In this document: one piece after another, positions 13,636-25,215 of the stretch
Numbering within the stretch: the stretch's first letter is position 1
How the letters are laid out: each line of letters begins with the position of its first letter
Origin: Adineta ricciae
Lineage: Eukaryota > Rotifera > Eurotatoria > Adinetida > Adinetidae
Assembly: GCA_905250025.1 (NCBI GenBank)
Contig: CAJNOJ010000434.1
Coordinates: forward strand, 1-64,000
DNA: 64,000 bases
Reading direction: 5' to 3'
Made by a program: the position numbers and the translations under genes
The notes under the pieces: model-generated
What the model was told of the DNA's origin: nothing
Seen by the model: only the letters and a program-made list of their open reading frames with translations
Databases searched by the model: none

Positions 13636-14120
13636 TTAATAAAAATCAGTTGCTTCATTAGAAGTTCTCGGAAAGAAAAAACCTTTTCTTCGTGATTCAA
13701 ACATTTGAACATATGACGATTCACATTCCTCTATTGTAAAAATTCCACTGTCACTCAGCTGTACAGTCCGACGCCCATAGTATATCAACTTATTAAGGAT
13801 TGATTTTAATTGCTGTGAAATATCACACATGTTGAAAATACTCAACAGGAGAGAGAGACTTTGTTGACGTCAAGTATTATTTAAAATACTTTATTTTTGA
13901 CCTTCCGCCTTTTGTCCCTTGAAAATGCCAATAAGTATCTTACTAACCAAATAACAAATCGAATCGTGTATATCATACACACACGAATATCGATTCGAAC
14001 GTCATCTGCTTCTATTTTTTGTGGAATACAGAATGAACGAAACACTGTCCTATGATTACCAACTGTACATACGAGTGGATCTTCTTTGATTGATTTATTT
14101 ATTTTCACTTTCAATTTGTC
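13636..14120 (-). pseudogene. Unrecognised coding-like fragment, copy 1
   Basis: Minus-strand frames reading CDISQQLKSILNKLIYYG and, upstream, KIEADDVRIDIRVCMIYTI are conserved in copy 2 (27402-27900), though with indels and different ends. No start, domain or family is recognised. Possibly the remains of one small gene; weak support. Confidence 0.25.
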
Positions 14121-14153
14121 TTACTTATCGAAATGTCCGCACGTCAAGGTCTT

Positions 14154-14408
14154 CCCAAGACGATGGTTCCTGAAGCAGGATTCCATGAATTTCCGACAAA
14201 ATCCCTGAGGAAACGCCATTTCTGAGCGGAAAATGCCAGGAATCCGATGGAGAAATGCGGTAACCGTTTCCGATTACCGGTTTTGACATGTCCCTGTCGG
14301 TTCAGGCCCAAACCAGATAAATCCGACCGCCGGATCCGTTCATCTGGAATACTGCTTCCATGAAATCTCCGGAACCGACCATTTCCGTGTCGGATTGTTT
14401 GACCTGGG
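14154..14408. mobile_element. MITE-like element, copy 2, with TT target duplication
   Basis: 255 bp present here and absent from the matching site in locus copy 2 near 27925. The empty site reads ggtcttgattcc; here it is ggtc-tt-element-tt-gattcc, a 2-bp target duplication. The right end ATTGTTTGACCTGGG matches the family terminus. The left end (CCCAAGACGATGG) has diverged. Non-coding. Confidence 0.8.
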
Positions 14409-14410
14409 TT

Positions 14411-15340
14411 GATTCCAATCTCAAATCATCGAGATTTTTGTTGATAACGATGTTTGCCGTTGATTTAGGTTTTAGTGCAACATCGATTGAACCATCAACT
14501 GTTGAAAGATTAGTTGGTCCTGATCGTCCATCAGATGATGGTGAACAATGTCCCTTAGATATTGAATTTGAAACGAAATCATTAATCGTACAAATTAGTA
14601 TCGTCGAATATCTTATTTTTGTGCGTTGGTTTAGAAACTCCATCGGAACGAAGGTGTGAAGATCGTCCAGCAACATTAGAGGAAAGTTTATCTGACATTT
14701 GGGTCATCGTTCCTGAGTTCGGCGTATTAAGAGGACCACGTGTGAAGAAAGGCTTGAGAAATTTCGTTATCAAAAATCTACGGAACGCCTTTCGTACAGA
14801 AGCATTGATCAAGTTGATTGAATTGGTGACGATATGATCGCATGTTTAAAATAATAATTCGTTTTTTTTTCTTGCTTTTACAGATTACGATGGTTTTTGC
14901 AATTATCAGAGATCTTTTAATAAATGGGAAAATAAATATCTGTTCGGATACGTAAAATAAAAGTTATTTGTTGTTGTACAACATTTGTTATTTACATGGT
15001 TTGGATTGGAACGCGGACGTGCTTATTACTTCGCACTCAGGATAGATCCGTTAGGAATATGAAGTCATTCTTGGTTAAAGAATAAAAAGTACGTTTCGCA
15101 ACTGGTATGGAAACAACGAATTTGATTTTCGTAGATTTGTTCAATATTTCATCTTTGTTTGTTCTCGGTGTACGTTGCATATTTTCTTATCTGGATATTT
15201 GTAAATATATACTTATATTTATTGTAGATTGTTGAACTTCTATTGGGTGCAACATTTGTAGTTGTGTCCTACTGTATGTGGCGAGTGAAATTAAGCAATC
15301 TAGAACCAACTGTCAGGCTCATCAACAGAAACCGATGAAT
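14411..15340 (+). pseudogene. Decayed membrane-protein gene, copy 1
   Basis: Homologous to 27924-29000. Recognisable pieces are SDIWVIVPEFG near 14690 and LIFVDLFNISSLFVLG-like sequence near 15120. Compared with copy 2, the exon near 15000-15180 carries several in-frame stops, a 1-bp frame change and a 15-bp deletion between GTAT repeats. The MITE of copy 2 is absent. The ancestral protein had at least two hydrophobic helices. Its family is not recognised. Confidence 0.5.
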
Positions 15341-16013
15341 TTGTTGACTTTTTATTCGTTTAGTTTCGAAGATTTAATTGTTTAACAGTAAATAAATAAA
15401 TCTTCGTAAAAAAAGAACTGCAAATAGAGGGAGATTTGAGGAGTTCTTGACATTTGTCTTATCTCATTTGAGAAAAGCATTTTAATTGATATTCAAGTCA
15501 TTTTTTATGAAGCAAACGTTGTGTTGTGTCGTTCTCGACAATCTGATCGTTCGAATTGTTAATTTTGAAAGATAAATTCTTCGAGTAGGTTTTTACGAAA
15601 TGCTCTATCCAAGAAACGTAGCTTTTAAAATTTATGTATATATTTGACTGATGTAGAATAACGAAGAAATTCAGTTCTCATCTCGGTTAAAACAAATGAA
15701 TACTTGGCTTTTGCCTTTGATTTTCAATTTCAATGCGAAAAACATCCTATTATGATTCGAAAGTTTATTTGAAAAAATGTTTGTCTTGAAGAGTTCTTTG
15801 GAAACTGTAACAACGCATACACATGGCAAAATAGAAAGCAGAAGAGAGAATGAACGCGAAATTAAGATAAAAGGATTTGTACGTGATTGGTAGTGGAATG
15901 AAAAGAATAGGAAAAAAATGATATTATTTACAGGTAATTAATCTCTATGAGAAAGAAATCAAATTCCCAAATATAAATGAAAACAAAAAAGAAAAGAAAA
16001 ATCTGTTCATTCT
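15341..16013. other. Intergenic between decayed membrane gene and LASP copy 1
   Basis: Conserved in copy 2 with scattered substitutions. No coding pattern. Probably contains the LASP 3' untranslated region. Confidence 0.4.
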
Positions 16014-17437
16014 CATTGAATAATTTCCACATAGTTTGATGGGAGTAAACCTTGTTGACCTGTCTTGGGATTTCGACCCAACATCCAACCATCATCAATT
16101 TGTTCACATTCAATAAGTGTATCACCTTCATTAAAGCTGATTTCATCAGATTCGGCTGCTGTGTAAGAATAAAGTGCACGAACCTTCGTCTAAAATTCAA
16201 TTTTAATAGTAGAATTTATTGTCAAGAGAAGAAAACAACTCACTTGTGCTGATCGTCCATCACCATGTGAAAATTGGTTATTATTATTGTTATTATTATT
16301 GTTGTTCGATGGATTTTGCTGTTCATGTTCGTATTGATTATAAGAATGTTTATTTCCATTTGATTCGTTGTCAGATTTAGTATTCATATGAATAACATCT
16401 CGATGATTGATTTCATATTCTGAATGAAAAACCATGAAAAAAATTCTTTTTGATTTAAATCGATTTGTCTTACTAGCTGCATGCATTGCTTTTGAAGTTG
16501 GTTCGTAACCGCGTGCCAATGAACCACGATCATCGTTTATCGGATCATAATCGGCCACTACAAAATTCTCCATAAAACAATCATCTGTATTGGCAAATCA
16601 ACTTACCACGCCCTACTGCTGGTTCAGATTGATTATAAGTTCGAGTATTCATATTGATCGTATGCGATTGTTGTGGTTGATCTTGAAAAGAAATCAGGTT
16701 TTGTTCAATAAAACAAATTCGACAACAAACAAACCTGATGCGAGTAGTTGTGATGTGCTATCTTTTCGTTTGCCTGTGTATTCCGCTTGACTAACAATCC
16801 GTTGATGTTCTTTCGCTCGTGTTAGTTCGGGATTATCCGCTATGGCTGTAAATTTTCCTTTACTCTTATTGAAATCTTCATGATATTTCGCCTAAACACA
16901 ACCAAAAAATTCCTCTAACTCTCTTATGAATCTCTCATACATTGCTTTGAATGTCTGTCAGTGCACGAATACGTTGCATTTCGGGATTATCAACGACAAC
17001 AGTTGGTTTAGGTTGAGGATAATGTCTAAAAAAAGGCATTGTCTATTGTTGTAATTAGAACATCTTTCGAATACTTACACATTACAATAAGGCATTTTAT
17101 CATATCCTTTGACATTTTTCACATTAAGGGTCATCCCACATACTGTACATTTTAAACATCCTTTATGCCAAAACTAAAAGACGAAATGAATGGTTGAGAA
17201 TCGAACTTAAAGAAAATGTTCTTGGATTTTCAAAGGGAAGAAACGTCATGCGTTTTTGCGTAACACGAAAGATAAAAACGCAAAAGTTACCTTATTGACT
17301 ATTCTGTCAAAACTAAAGAATGTCAAGAGGAGAAGAAAACGACGAAATACGAGAATTACTTTATCAAGACACTTGATTTCTTCGGCTGGATACACAGTTT
17401 TTTCACATTTTCCACACTTCCTTTGTACAACTGACAT
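16014..17437 (-). CDS. LASP-type LIM and SH3 domain protein, copy 1
   Basis: Exons from 17437 down encode an N-terminal LIM domain ([19 protein letters not shown], then [16 protein letters not shown] and MPYCNVHYP), then nebulin-like repeats ([17 protein letters not shown] and neighbours), a Gln/Asn/His-rich linker with a poly-Asn run, and a C-terminal SH3 domain ([37 protein letters not shown]) ending VEIIQ-stop at 16014-16016. This order is that of LASP1/nebulette-like proteins, which bind actin through the nebulin repeats and partners through SH3 at adhesion and cortical actin sites. It starts 346 bp from the divergently transcribed DARS2 copy. Frame is open through all exons. A near-identical copy is at 29668-31098. 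Confidence 0.9.
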
Positions 17438-17719
17438 CTTGTTCTGGTTATTTCACGTTGAAAAAGAAGACGGCAAAGTAGAATCTGAAAGAGTAAAAGA
17501 GAAAAATCTTCTTTGTTGCTTCAACCAAACGATAGAGACAAATAACAGAGCAGATTAAATCTTTTTTTCGACATTCATTTGTTGAACCAATGAAAATAAA
17601 TCTTTTCTCATACTGACTAATATCTCGATTAAGTCTTTTTCTTATTCATTTCAACTAAAGAAAAATAAATAAAAATTCTTTTTTTAAATGAACTAGAAAT
17701 TACTCATAGTGTCAACAAC

Positions 17720-17747
17720 CCTATTGGCGAATGAAACATCCAATAGG
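17720..17747. promoter_or_regulatory. Inverted CCAAT pair in a divergent promoter (copy 1)
   Basis: CCTATTGG and CCAATAGG form a perfect 8-bp inverted repeat with a 12-bp spacer, between the LASP and DARS2 starts. Each arm contains a CCAAT box, the recognition core of NF-Y. Conserved in the second locus copy. Its role as a shared promoter element is inferred. Confidence 0.5.
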
Positions 17748-17782
17748 AACGTTTCGTTGATAAAATATCTTCTTCGGAATGA

Positions 17783-19359
17783 ATGAAATGTTCCAAACGT
17801 TCAAACATGTTTTCTAATATTGTCAAACGCTTTTCTTCTACTCTACGCCAATGTCGATTCTCGTCATCATTTTCAACGAAATTTTCCTATCGACAACAAT
17901 TGGTATCTGATTTATCGAACGCAAATCTCGTAGATACACCGGTATCTCTTCATGGTTGGTTACAATATCGCCGTTTGAATTCTTTCGGTGTGCTTCGTGA
18001 CCATTCGGGTTCGATACAATTTATACTTCCGCCAACAATGAAACAAGAACGACAAACATTAAAACAAACACCTGTTGAATCTTGTGTACATATCAAAGGA
18101 ATATTGAAGAAACGTCCGGACGAAGATATCAATTCTGATGTATCATTAGGTCACATCGAAGTATGTGAGACTATTTTCGAACGAAAGTGAAACAAAACAA
18201 AATCGATTTTAGGTACATGTCACTGATTTTCAAGTGATTAATTCTTGTTTACCACAATTGCCCATTGATTTGTCAAAATATCACGAGTCTGATGAAAAAG
18301 CACGTTTAATTTATCGTTATTTAGACTTTCGTCGTGATGTCATGCAAGAACGGATTCGTTTTCGTTCGTCATTCATTGCGAAAGTTCGAGATTTTTTGTT
18401 AAAACACTCCTTTGTTGACATTGAAACTCCATCGTTATTTCGACGCACACCTGGTGGTGCACGAGAATTTTTAGTTCCGACGCATTTAGAACATGGAGGA
18501 TTATTTTATGCTTTGACACAAAGCCCACAGCAGTTTAAACAATTGTTAATGATGGGAGGTTTCGATCGATACTTTCAAATCGCCAAATGCTTTCGAGATG
18601 AATCAGGTAAGATTTTTTCTTGTCGTAGATAATTCTTTTTTTAAATTGATCTTTAGGACGTCGAGATCGTCAACCTGAATTCACCCAAATCGATTTAGAA
18701 TTAAGTTTTGTTTCTCGTGAAAATATCTTTTCATTAATTGAAGAACTTCTGGCACACAGTTGGCCTGATCGACTCGATAACATTCCATTTCCTCGTTTAA
18801 CTTACGCAGAATGTATGTCACGGTATGGAACAGACAAACCAGATACACGTTTTGCATTAGAAATTGAACATTCATCGGATAAACTCTCGATCACTAGTCC
18901 CCTTTCGTTAAACAATTTGCAAGATTTCCTGACTGGTAATATTCAATATGACGAAAAGACTCGACAATTTTCGATGAATAAAAGCAACAATGAAGAAGAT
19001 GATTTAATCAAAATGGGAGATTTTCGTTTGAAATTAGCTGATATACTGGAAAGTCAATATGATATGAAATTACGACAAAAACGTCAATGGAATTTTGTTT
19101 GGGTCACTGATTTCCCTTTATTTACACCGATGACAGACGATCGTACGAAATTCGAATCAACTCATCATCCATTTACTGCACCTGTTGATGAGCATTTATC
19201 GTTGTTATCATCCAAAAAAGATTGGTCACGCATTACTGGTCAACATTATGACCTTGTTTTGAATGGTTTTGAAGTCGGTGGTGGTTCAATTCGAATTCAC
19301 AATTCGAAACTACAACGTTTCATTCTCAAGGATGTTCTTCATCTACCTGTTGAACATTT
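17783..19359 (+). CDS. DARS2: Mitochondrial aspartyl-tRNA synthetase, copy 1, cut off at its 3' end
   Basis: Three exons (17783-18160, about 18213-18606, about 18657-19359). The N terminus is rich in Ser/Arg/Lys without acids, as in a mitochondrial presequence; an internal Met at 17807 is an alternative start. The anticodon-binding OB fold contains SLHGWLQYRRL, and class II motif 2 shows FRDES then RDRQPEFTQIDLE. The enzyme charges tRNA-Asp (bacterial-type family) in mitochondria. The frame breaks at the N at 19360 after VLHLPVEH, before motif 3 (GLDRLL), so this copy as assembled lacks about 80 residues. Upstream it matches 31443-33019 with few changes. The truncation is probably an assembly join and not a biological one. 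Confidence 0.88.
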
Positions 19360-19360
19360 N
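19360..19360. other. Single-N join: DARS2 copy 1 to start of locus copy 2
   Basis: Left of the N is the DARS2 coding region. Right of it is the sequence that also opens locus copy 1 at 12393. Confidence 0.8.
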
Positions 19361-19549
19361 TAGTATGTAGTGTGAATAGTTGTTGTTCTAAAAAGATTTT
19401 AAAATTGACGACTTTCTGTCTGATAGCAGCTTATCTAATTAAATGTTATTTTACTTTTGAGCTGAACTTAATCAAACATCACCTATATCTTTTTGCAAAC
19501 TGAAAGAAAAAAAATCTAAGGCGTGATAGACAATGCTTTACCTTGTCAT

Positions 19550-21089
19550 CGTGTTTATGATACTGTTTACATTGAAAAAGGAAAGTCTATGGTGAATTGA
19601 TAGCAACAAAGAGCACAGAAACTACTTAGAAGTAAATAATATGATAAATTAAGAATGTATACATGTTGAACAAGTCAGTTGTGTTCTTCATATTCCTTAT
19701 GAGATATTCTCTATATGTATAACATTAGTCCTCGGCAGAAGTCATTGTTTTGTTGAGCCGAGAGATGATACTCATTCAATTCATTGCAAAAGAACAAAGA
19801 CAGCACAACAAATAATCTAATAGAAACAAGAAAAAGAATGATCAACAGAGAGCGCAATATGTTGGTTGCCATTCACTTGATTACGTAAAGAATTGCTTTC
19901 GTACAATCCAACGGACAAAACGGATGTACATTTAGTTCAACTAAGATAAATATTATACATATAATAACTGAGAACGTAATTTTTGCACATTTACATAAAT
20001 AAAGTTATGTTACTAAACAGAATACATCTTGAGAGCAACAATCACATGCTTTGATTCTGTACAAATACGATTATCCGTTTTCGATGCAAGTGGCAATCAT
20101 ATTTAACAAACCAGTGATATATTTATGAAAAACAGATGAATATGTAGATCTAATCACGCGAAACTCAAAAACGAGAGCTACTCACTAAATATAACATTGC
20201 GCCAAAAAGAAGAAAAAGACACGAAATTTAGTAAAAGCGTACACTTACATCTCTCATGCACATCATTTCTGAACTTGCGCTGAACTTCGCAGACCATTGA
20301 TAAAATATTCGAATCGACTTAATTATAATCTAAAACTCATAGGCGGTGGACCGATTTCAATATAGGAGTAGACTGAACATCGCAAATGATATACTTCGAA
20401 CAGTGAACTAGATGTTGATTTCAATTTTTCCACGAAACTGAGTCTACTCAGGTCTAATTACTTCACTGTCTACGTATGCAAAATGTACTGCTTGTGGAAA
20501 AGGGAGAAGTGACGAAGTAAAAGATACTGGTAATATTATCACAATTAAAGTGAGAATGTAACCAGAACGACAATTATTTTCAAGTTAGAAACGTGAGACC
20601 AGATAGTTTGAATAGGATGTAGCAAGAAGAGAAACAGCAAATAATCTGACCGAAAAACAAAAAATTTCTAATAAAAAAGACAATGTATATGTTTCATTCA
20701 GAAAAATTTCTGTTGACTTGTTTTATTTAGATCAAAAGACAAGAATCTTCCCCGTGAAAGTCTCCGCATTCATTTTTCTTTCATCTTTAAGTCTAGCTAT
20801 CTGCAATTCTCCAAGTTCATATACCGAACGTATCATTCTAACATCAGTTAAAAATCTTCCTTATGAATTTCAAATATTTTAGTTTTTAACTAAAGTTAAC
20901 CATCTTGCTGATGGTTTGAACACATTCTAATATCATTGAAATAGTTTTATTCGATCTGTGATTTAATACCGCAATGCAAGTTTCGATATGTTAGAGAAAC
21001 ACGAGATGCAAGAACTATTATAAGTGATGAAATGCAAATGATTCAACTATTTCAGCATCCGTTATACATGTGTATTTTATTAAGGCAAT
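19550..21089. other. Non-coding left part of locus copy 2
   Basis: 19550-20529 has no counterpart in copy 1 and no coding pattern. 20530-21089 matches 13069-13629. No gene recognised. Confidence 0.45.
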
Positions 21090-21284
21090 ACAATATCAAA
21101 TAATAAAATAGTAAAATAACAAACAGAACAGTATACTGAAAGAAAACTGTTCATTCATTTATTTCATAAACACGAAAAATTTGTTTTATCTCGATATGGA
21201 TCAGAAAACAGATTCCATTTAAAGACAGTTTGTTTATGAGTAAATACAATCAAAATACGTCTACAAAACTTCTAATCATTAAGT

Positions 21285-22310
21285 GTTAACAAGTAGCGCT
21301 CATCCATTGGATTCGCTGACCCTTTTCTGAAAGTATCAGAAAACTAGCAGATAAACGGTCTCACTTCGATCTCAATCTAATTGGGTTCGAATTGAAGTCA
21401 CTTTTGTGCTCATTCTTTCATTTTCTGCTTCATTCATGTCAGATTATTTTCAATTCGTTTGTCTAAAGACGTAAACAAAATGAACACCGTTTATAAAAAT
21501 TTATTCATCGACTCTCTTCGCACTACTCTGAATAAAAACTCAGTTTATTTTCACTTATTTTACTTCCTCTAAGCAATTCAAATAAAATGCCTAGTTGGTC
21601 GTCAGTCTGCCTCCGGCCGGCCACTCATCACTAGCCGTTAATGTCCAACTTTCATTCTTTCGTCCAGTTTAAAACTACCTTCAGAATGAATCAAACCGTT
21701 TCCTTCGATTCCCTGTGCTGAAAAATCACCAACTTTGCGCCGTTGTGACTGTCCAAAACAACATTTCTCAGAGCAAGTATTACTTTGAGTGGTTAGCATC
21801 AGATAAGGTTTGCGTATTATAACTATTTGTATAATCGTGATGTTATCAATGTACTGATGTGTATGAATATCCAACAATCCGATCGGATTTTAACCAGCTA
21901 TTTCATTTCAGTTCTACATATTGCTGCTTAAAACACTATCGCTTAAAAAAACTTCCTTGCAAAAAATCGACCTTTGTCTAAAAAACAGAACAGGATTTTT
22001 TATTGAGAAACTAACAACAGATTACAAATCTTGGAAACAGATTACCCTTCAGGTCAACCCTTACTCGACGACCAGGAAATTTTTCATTTCCTAATTAGCT
22101 AATTGGCATTTCCAGAAGCTAAACGCAGATTCGAGATCCTCGACCTTAATTACTTTGCAACAATAACTTCGTAAGGAACATCGTGAATTTTTCATTGATT
22201 TATGAAATTCTGCAATCTCATTGGCTTGGACAAACAAATAAACTTCAACCAATTTCAATGCGGCTACAATCCTCTCTTTCGGAAAAGGGAATATTGACAT
22301 GTTTATTTTC
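21285..22310. repeat. Left diverged direct repeat flanking the ADP-ribosyltransferase gene
   Basis: Landmarks in order are GCTCATCCATTGGATTCGCT (about 21300), CCTAGTTGGTCGTCAG (about 21590), GAGATCCTCGACC (about 22133) and TTCATTGATTTATGAAAT (about 22192). Similar landmarks recur in the same order at 25800-27405, with long unmatched stretches between them. Confidence 0.5.
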
Positions 22311-22563
22311 TTTTGTGAAGTAAAAAATTATCTTTCATTCTGTCAAAGTATACGAAGCTATCGAAAATATAACTGAAAAATGGCCTTCACGATACGAAAC
22401 AATTCTAAAAAGGACTTTCCAAATTTTTCACTCCCGCCTGATATCTTTCCCGCTGATCCACTCACATACCTTCGATTACTATAGAACTAATTTAGCGGGC
22501 GAAGCTTATTCAAGAATCCAAAACGTCTCGAAACAGGGTTCCGTCCAAAGCAGCATGCAAAAC

Positions 22564-25215
22564 TCATAATTTATGTTTCACTCTTTCCAAGTTTCTTTTA
22601 AACATTTGAAGGTGAGGATGCGTTGATGGTAACACTTCTTGAGCGATTTGAACCGCATTTGTGTAAAACAATACAGCAGTCCTTTGATCACCAATGTGAG
22701 AATACGCTGCACCGATGTTGTTGTAGGATCCAGCCACATGAGGATGATTGGGAGGAAGTGATTGTAGTTGAATTTTGAGAGCTTGTTCATATGATGAAAG
22801 TGCCTTGGGATAATCACCCATGTCAGAATACGCTGCACCGATGTTGTTGTAGGATGAAGCCACATCTGGATGATTGGGAGGAAGTGATTGTAGTTGAATT
22901 TTGAGAGCTTGTTCATATGATGAAAGTGCCTTGGGATAATCACCCATGTCAGAATAGGCATTACCGATGTTGTTGTAGGATCCAGCCACATGAGGATGAT
23001 TGGGAGGAAGTGATTGTAGTAGAATTTTGAGAGCTTGTTCATATGATGAAAGTGCCTTGGGATAATCACCCATGTCAGAATACGCTGCACCGATGTTGTT
23101 GTAGGACGAAGCCACATCTGGATGATTGGGAGGAAGTGATTGTAGTTGAATTTTGAGAGCTTGTTCATATGATGAAAGTGCCTTGGGATAATCACCCATG
23201 TGAGAATAGGCATTACCGATGTTGTTGTAGGATATAGCCACATCTGGATGATTGGGAGGAAGTGATTGTTGTCGTATTTTGAGAGCTTGTTCATATGATG
23301 AAAGTGCCTTGGGATAATCACCCATGTGAGAATACCCATTGCCGATGTTGTTGTAGGATCCAGCCACATGAGGATGATTGGGAGGAAGCGATAGTATATG
23401 AATTTTGAGAGCTTGTTCATATGATGAAAGTGCCTTGGGATAATCACCCATGTGAGAATACGCATTGCCGATGTTGTTGTAGGATGAAGCCACATGAGGA
23501 TGATTGGGAGGAAGTGATTGTAGTTGAATTTTGAGAGCTTGTTTATATGATGAAAGTGCCTTGGGATAATCACCCATGTGAGAATACGCTGCACCGATGT
23601 TGTTGTAATATGAAGCCACGTGTGGATGATTTGGAGAAGATGACATCAAGCGAAGCTCAAGAGATTTTCGAAAAAGTGTTATTGCCTCCTCATATTGCCC
23701 TTTCTGGTATTTAATCGTACCCAGGTGATTATAGACATCGATTGCAGAGTCTTCAGAAGGCGTTTCATCAATCAGAACTCGACAGATTCGTTCAGCAATG
23801 TCTGACTGTGCTATAGCAGCGAGTACTAGACTCAGTCGTGACCATCCCTCTGCATTTGGAAAGCTTTCTTTTCGAATCTGTTCAGTAAGTACCATCAATT
23901 CTTCGTCATTGTCACTCGTCAATGACAACGCCACTTCGTACACTTTCTCGTTTCCATCCATGGGCTTAACATCCCTTATGCGAAAGATACTGTGCATCGA
24001 AAATAGTACCTCTTCTTCTTCGGGAAACTGACTGATGTGACGAACCGAGGCAAATGACGTTGTTGATTGCTTTGGATCAATTGTGATCACAAATAGAACA
24101 CTGATCACATCACTGTTCTTTCGATTTCCTGCAGTAAAAATAAGAGAAACGTTGCGATTTTCACTGGTAGACAGGAAATTATTGAATGACATCAGCCCAC
24201 CCTTCGTTGCCACCAGTTGATCAAAATCTTTCTTCATTAAACCTTGACCACGGTAAACCGGAAAGCATTTAGCAGTAGATGATGCATTACCAAACTGCCA
24301 CTTGTGCAATTCTTCGATATGTCGATGAAGGTCACTGATGAAAAAGCCCATCAATGTGATCACTTCACCGTCCATCACTCGTAATGCACGATTCAGCATA
24401 CCGTATAAAAATCTTTGTGTTGTATACCACCAAATAGGCGTGTACTGATGATATTCGTCTTTCAGTTGTTTCACTTTCTTTCGATCGACTTCGGTATCAA
24501 CGAAATTATCACAACAATACTTCACGAACTGTTTGATGTGTTTATCATTAAACTGAATTGTTAACAGTATTTCTTTGATGATCTTTGTGTACATAAATGA
24601 TGGCTCTAGCCGATCTAATCGTTTACCGGATTGTACAAAACTCACAGGAATAGCAGTGAGTTCATATCGACGAATGATTTTCGTTAGTTGTTCACAAATA
24701 TGTATAATATCAATGGAAACACTCTTCACTTTGCACCAGTTTATGGCCCATTGTTCGTGTCGATTTTGGTCATCACAGAAAATGAAGATCGAATCGATGT
24801 TTGAAATATCATGTACACAAGGTACAAGACGTTGTCCAACTGATCCTGACGTGATCAAACAGACGTCTGTGTCGGTGAGAGTGAGAATAAAATCGATACA
24901 TTCATCATTATCAGTGAATGTATAAATATCATTGACAATGTGTTGAAGATGTGTGATTGCATTTTGATAATCTGGATTACTGTTGTGAATGTGAGTGTCA
25001 AGCCAAATGACAGAAACATCTTGCGTCTCTTCAATTTTTATACGATTCAATTCATTTGCTTTCTGAAAGGTGGCTAGTCTCTGCTCGAACATATCCAAAC
25101 TGCCTTGTTTCTGATTTGCCGTTGCTGTGAGATTGGATTGTTTATAAGGTAGCTGTTGTAAGATGTGAGAAATGGTTGTTTGGTAGAGAACGATAAAAGT
25201 AATGTGCTTCTTCAC
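22564..25215 (-). CDS. Arginine-type ADP-ribosyltransferase with nine tetratricopeptide repeats
   Basis: Intronless, 883 residues. Residues about 60-270 form an uncharacterised N-terminal region (SVIWLDTHIH, SIFIFCDDQN). The catalytic fold follows, with the R-S-E triad of arginine-specific ADP-ribosyltransferases: CFPVYRGQG, SFNNFLSTS and FPEEEEVLF (an ExE form). The family moves ADP-ribose from NAD to arginine side chains. The C-terminal half is nine kinesin-light-chain-like TPR units of 42 residues (YNNIG.AYS.MGDYPKALSS...LPPNHP.VA), a protein-binding scaffold. Units 2-8 are almost identical in DNA (126-bp period). No signal peptide is convincing. Such ART-TPR proteins are numerous in bdelloid rotifers. 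Lack of introns, next to heavily split neighbours, suggests a different origin, perhaps transfer or retroposition. Target unknown. Confidence 0.85.
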   Translation of the reverse strand: MKKHITFIVLYQTTISHILQQLPYKQSNLTATANQKQGSLDMFEQRLATFQKANELNRIKIEETQDVSVIWLDTHIHNSNPDYQNAITHLQHIVNDIYTFTDNDECIDFILTLTDTDVCLITSGSVGQRLVPCVHDISNIDSIFIFCDDQNRHEQWAINWCKVKSVSIDIIHICEQLTKIIRRYELTAIPVSFVQSGKRLDRLEPSFMYTKIIKEILLTIQFNDKHIKQFVKYCCDNFVDTEVDRKKVKQLKDEYHQYTPIWWYTTQRFLYGMLNRALRVMDGEVITLMGFFISDLHRHIEELHKWQFGNASSTAKCFPVYRGQGLMKKDFDQLVATKGGLMSFNNFLSTSENRNVSLIFTAGNRKNSDVISVLFVITIDPKQSTTSFASVRHISQFPEEEEVLFSMHSIFRIRDVKPMDGNEKVYEVALSLTSDNDEELMVLTEQIRKESFPNAEGWSRLSLVLAAIAQSDIAERICRVLIDETPSEDSAIDVYNHLGTIKYQKGQYEEAITLFRKSLELRLMSSSPNHPHVASYYNNIGAAYSHMGDYPKALSSYKQALKIQLQSLPPNHPHVASSYNNIGNAYSHMGDYPKALSSYEQALKIHILSLPPNHPHVAGSYNNIGNGYSHMGDYPKALSSYEQALKIRQQSLPPNHPDVAISYNNIGNAYSHMGDYPKALSSYEQALKIQLQSLPPNHPDVASSYNNIGAAYSDMGDYPKALSSYEQALKILLQSLPPNHPHVAGSYNNIGNAYSDMGDYPKALSSYEQALKIQLQSLPPNHPDVASSYNNIGAAYSDMGDYPKALSSYEQALKIQLQSLPPNHPHVAGSYNNIGAAYSHIGDQRTAVLFYTNAVQIAQEVLPSTHPHLQMFKRNLERVKHKL
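22680..23690. repeat. 126-bp tandem repeat encoding TPR units
   Basis: Eight to nine units of 126 bp with very few substitutions in the middle units, lying inside the coding region at 22564-25215. Low divergence among central units points to recent amplification or conversion. Unit number may vary between alleles and be misassembled. Confidence 0.85.

Larger units (their letters stand above)
12393..19359. repeat. Locus copy 1 of a head-to-tail duplicated block
   Basis: Colinear with 19361-33019 in the same orientation: 12393-12581 matches 19361-19549, 13069-13629 matches 20530-21089, and 13638-19359 matches 27402-33019, at roughly 95-97% identity by eye. It contains a decayed membrane-protein gene, LASP and the 5' three quarters of mitochondrial aspartyl-tRNA synthetase. 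It stops inside the synthetase at the N at 19360. Either a true tandem duplication, or two haplotypes laid end to end by the assembler; the second is more likely. Confidence 0.85.

Noticed and set aside
22578..23594. Long second open frame (338 codons) on the same strand inside the TPR region
   Set aside because: It is the shifted frame of a 126-bp repeat. Because 126 is divisible by three, an open frame in one unit stays open in all. It has no start context or family resemblance.
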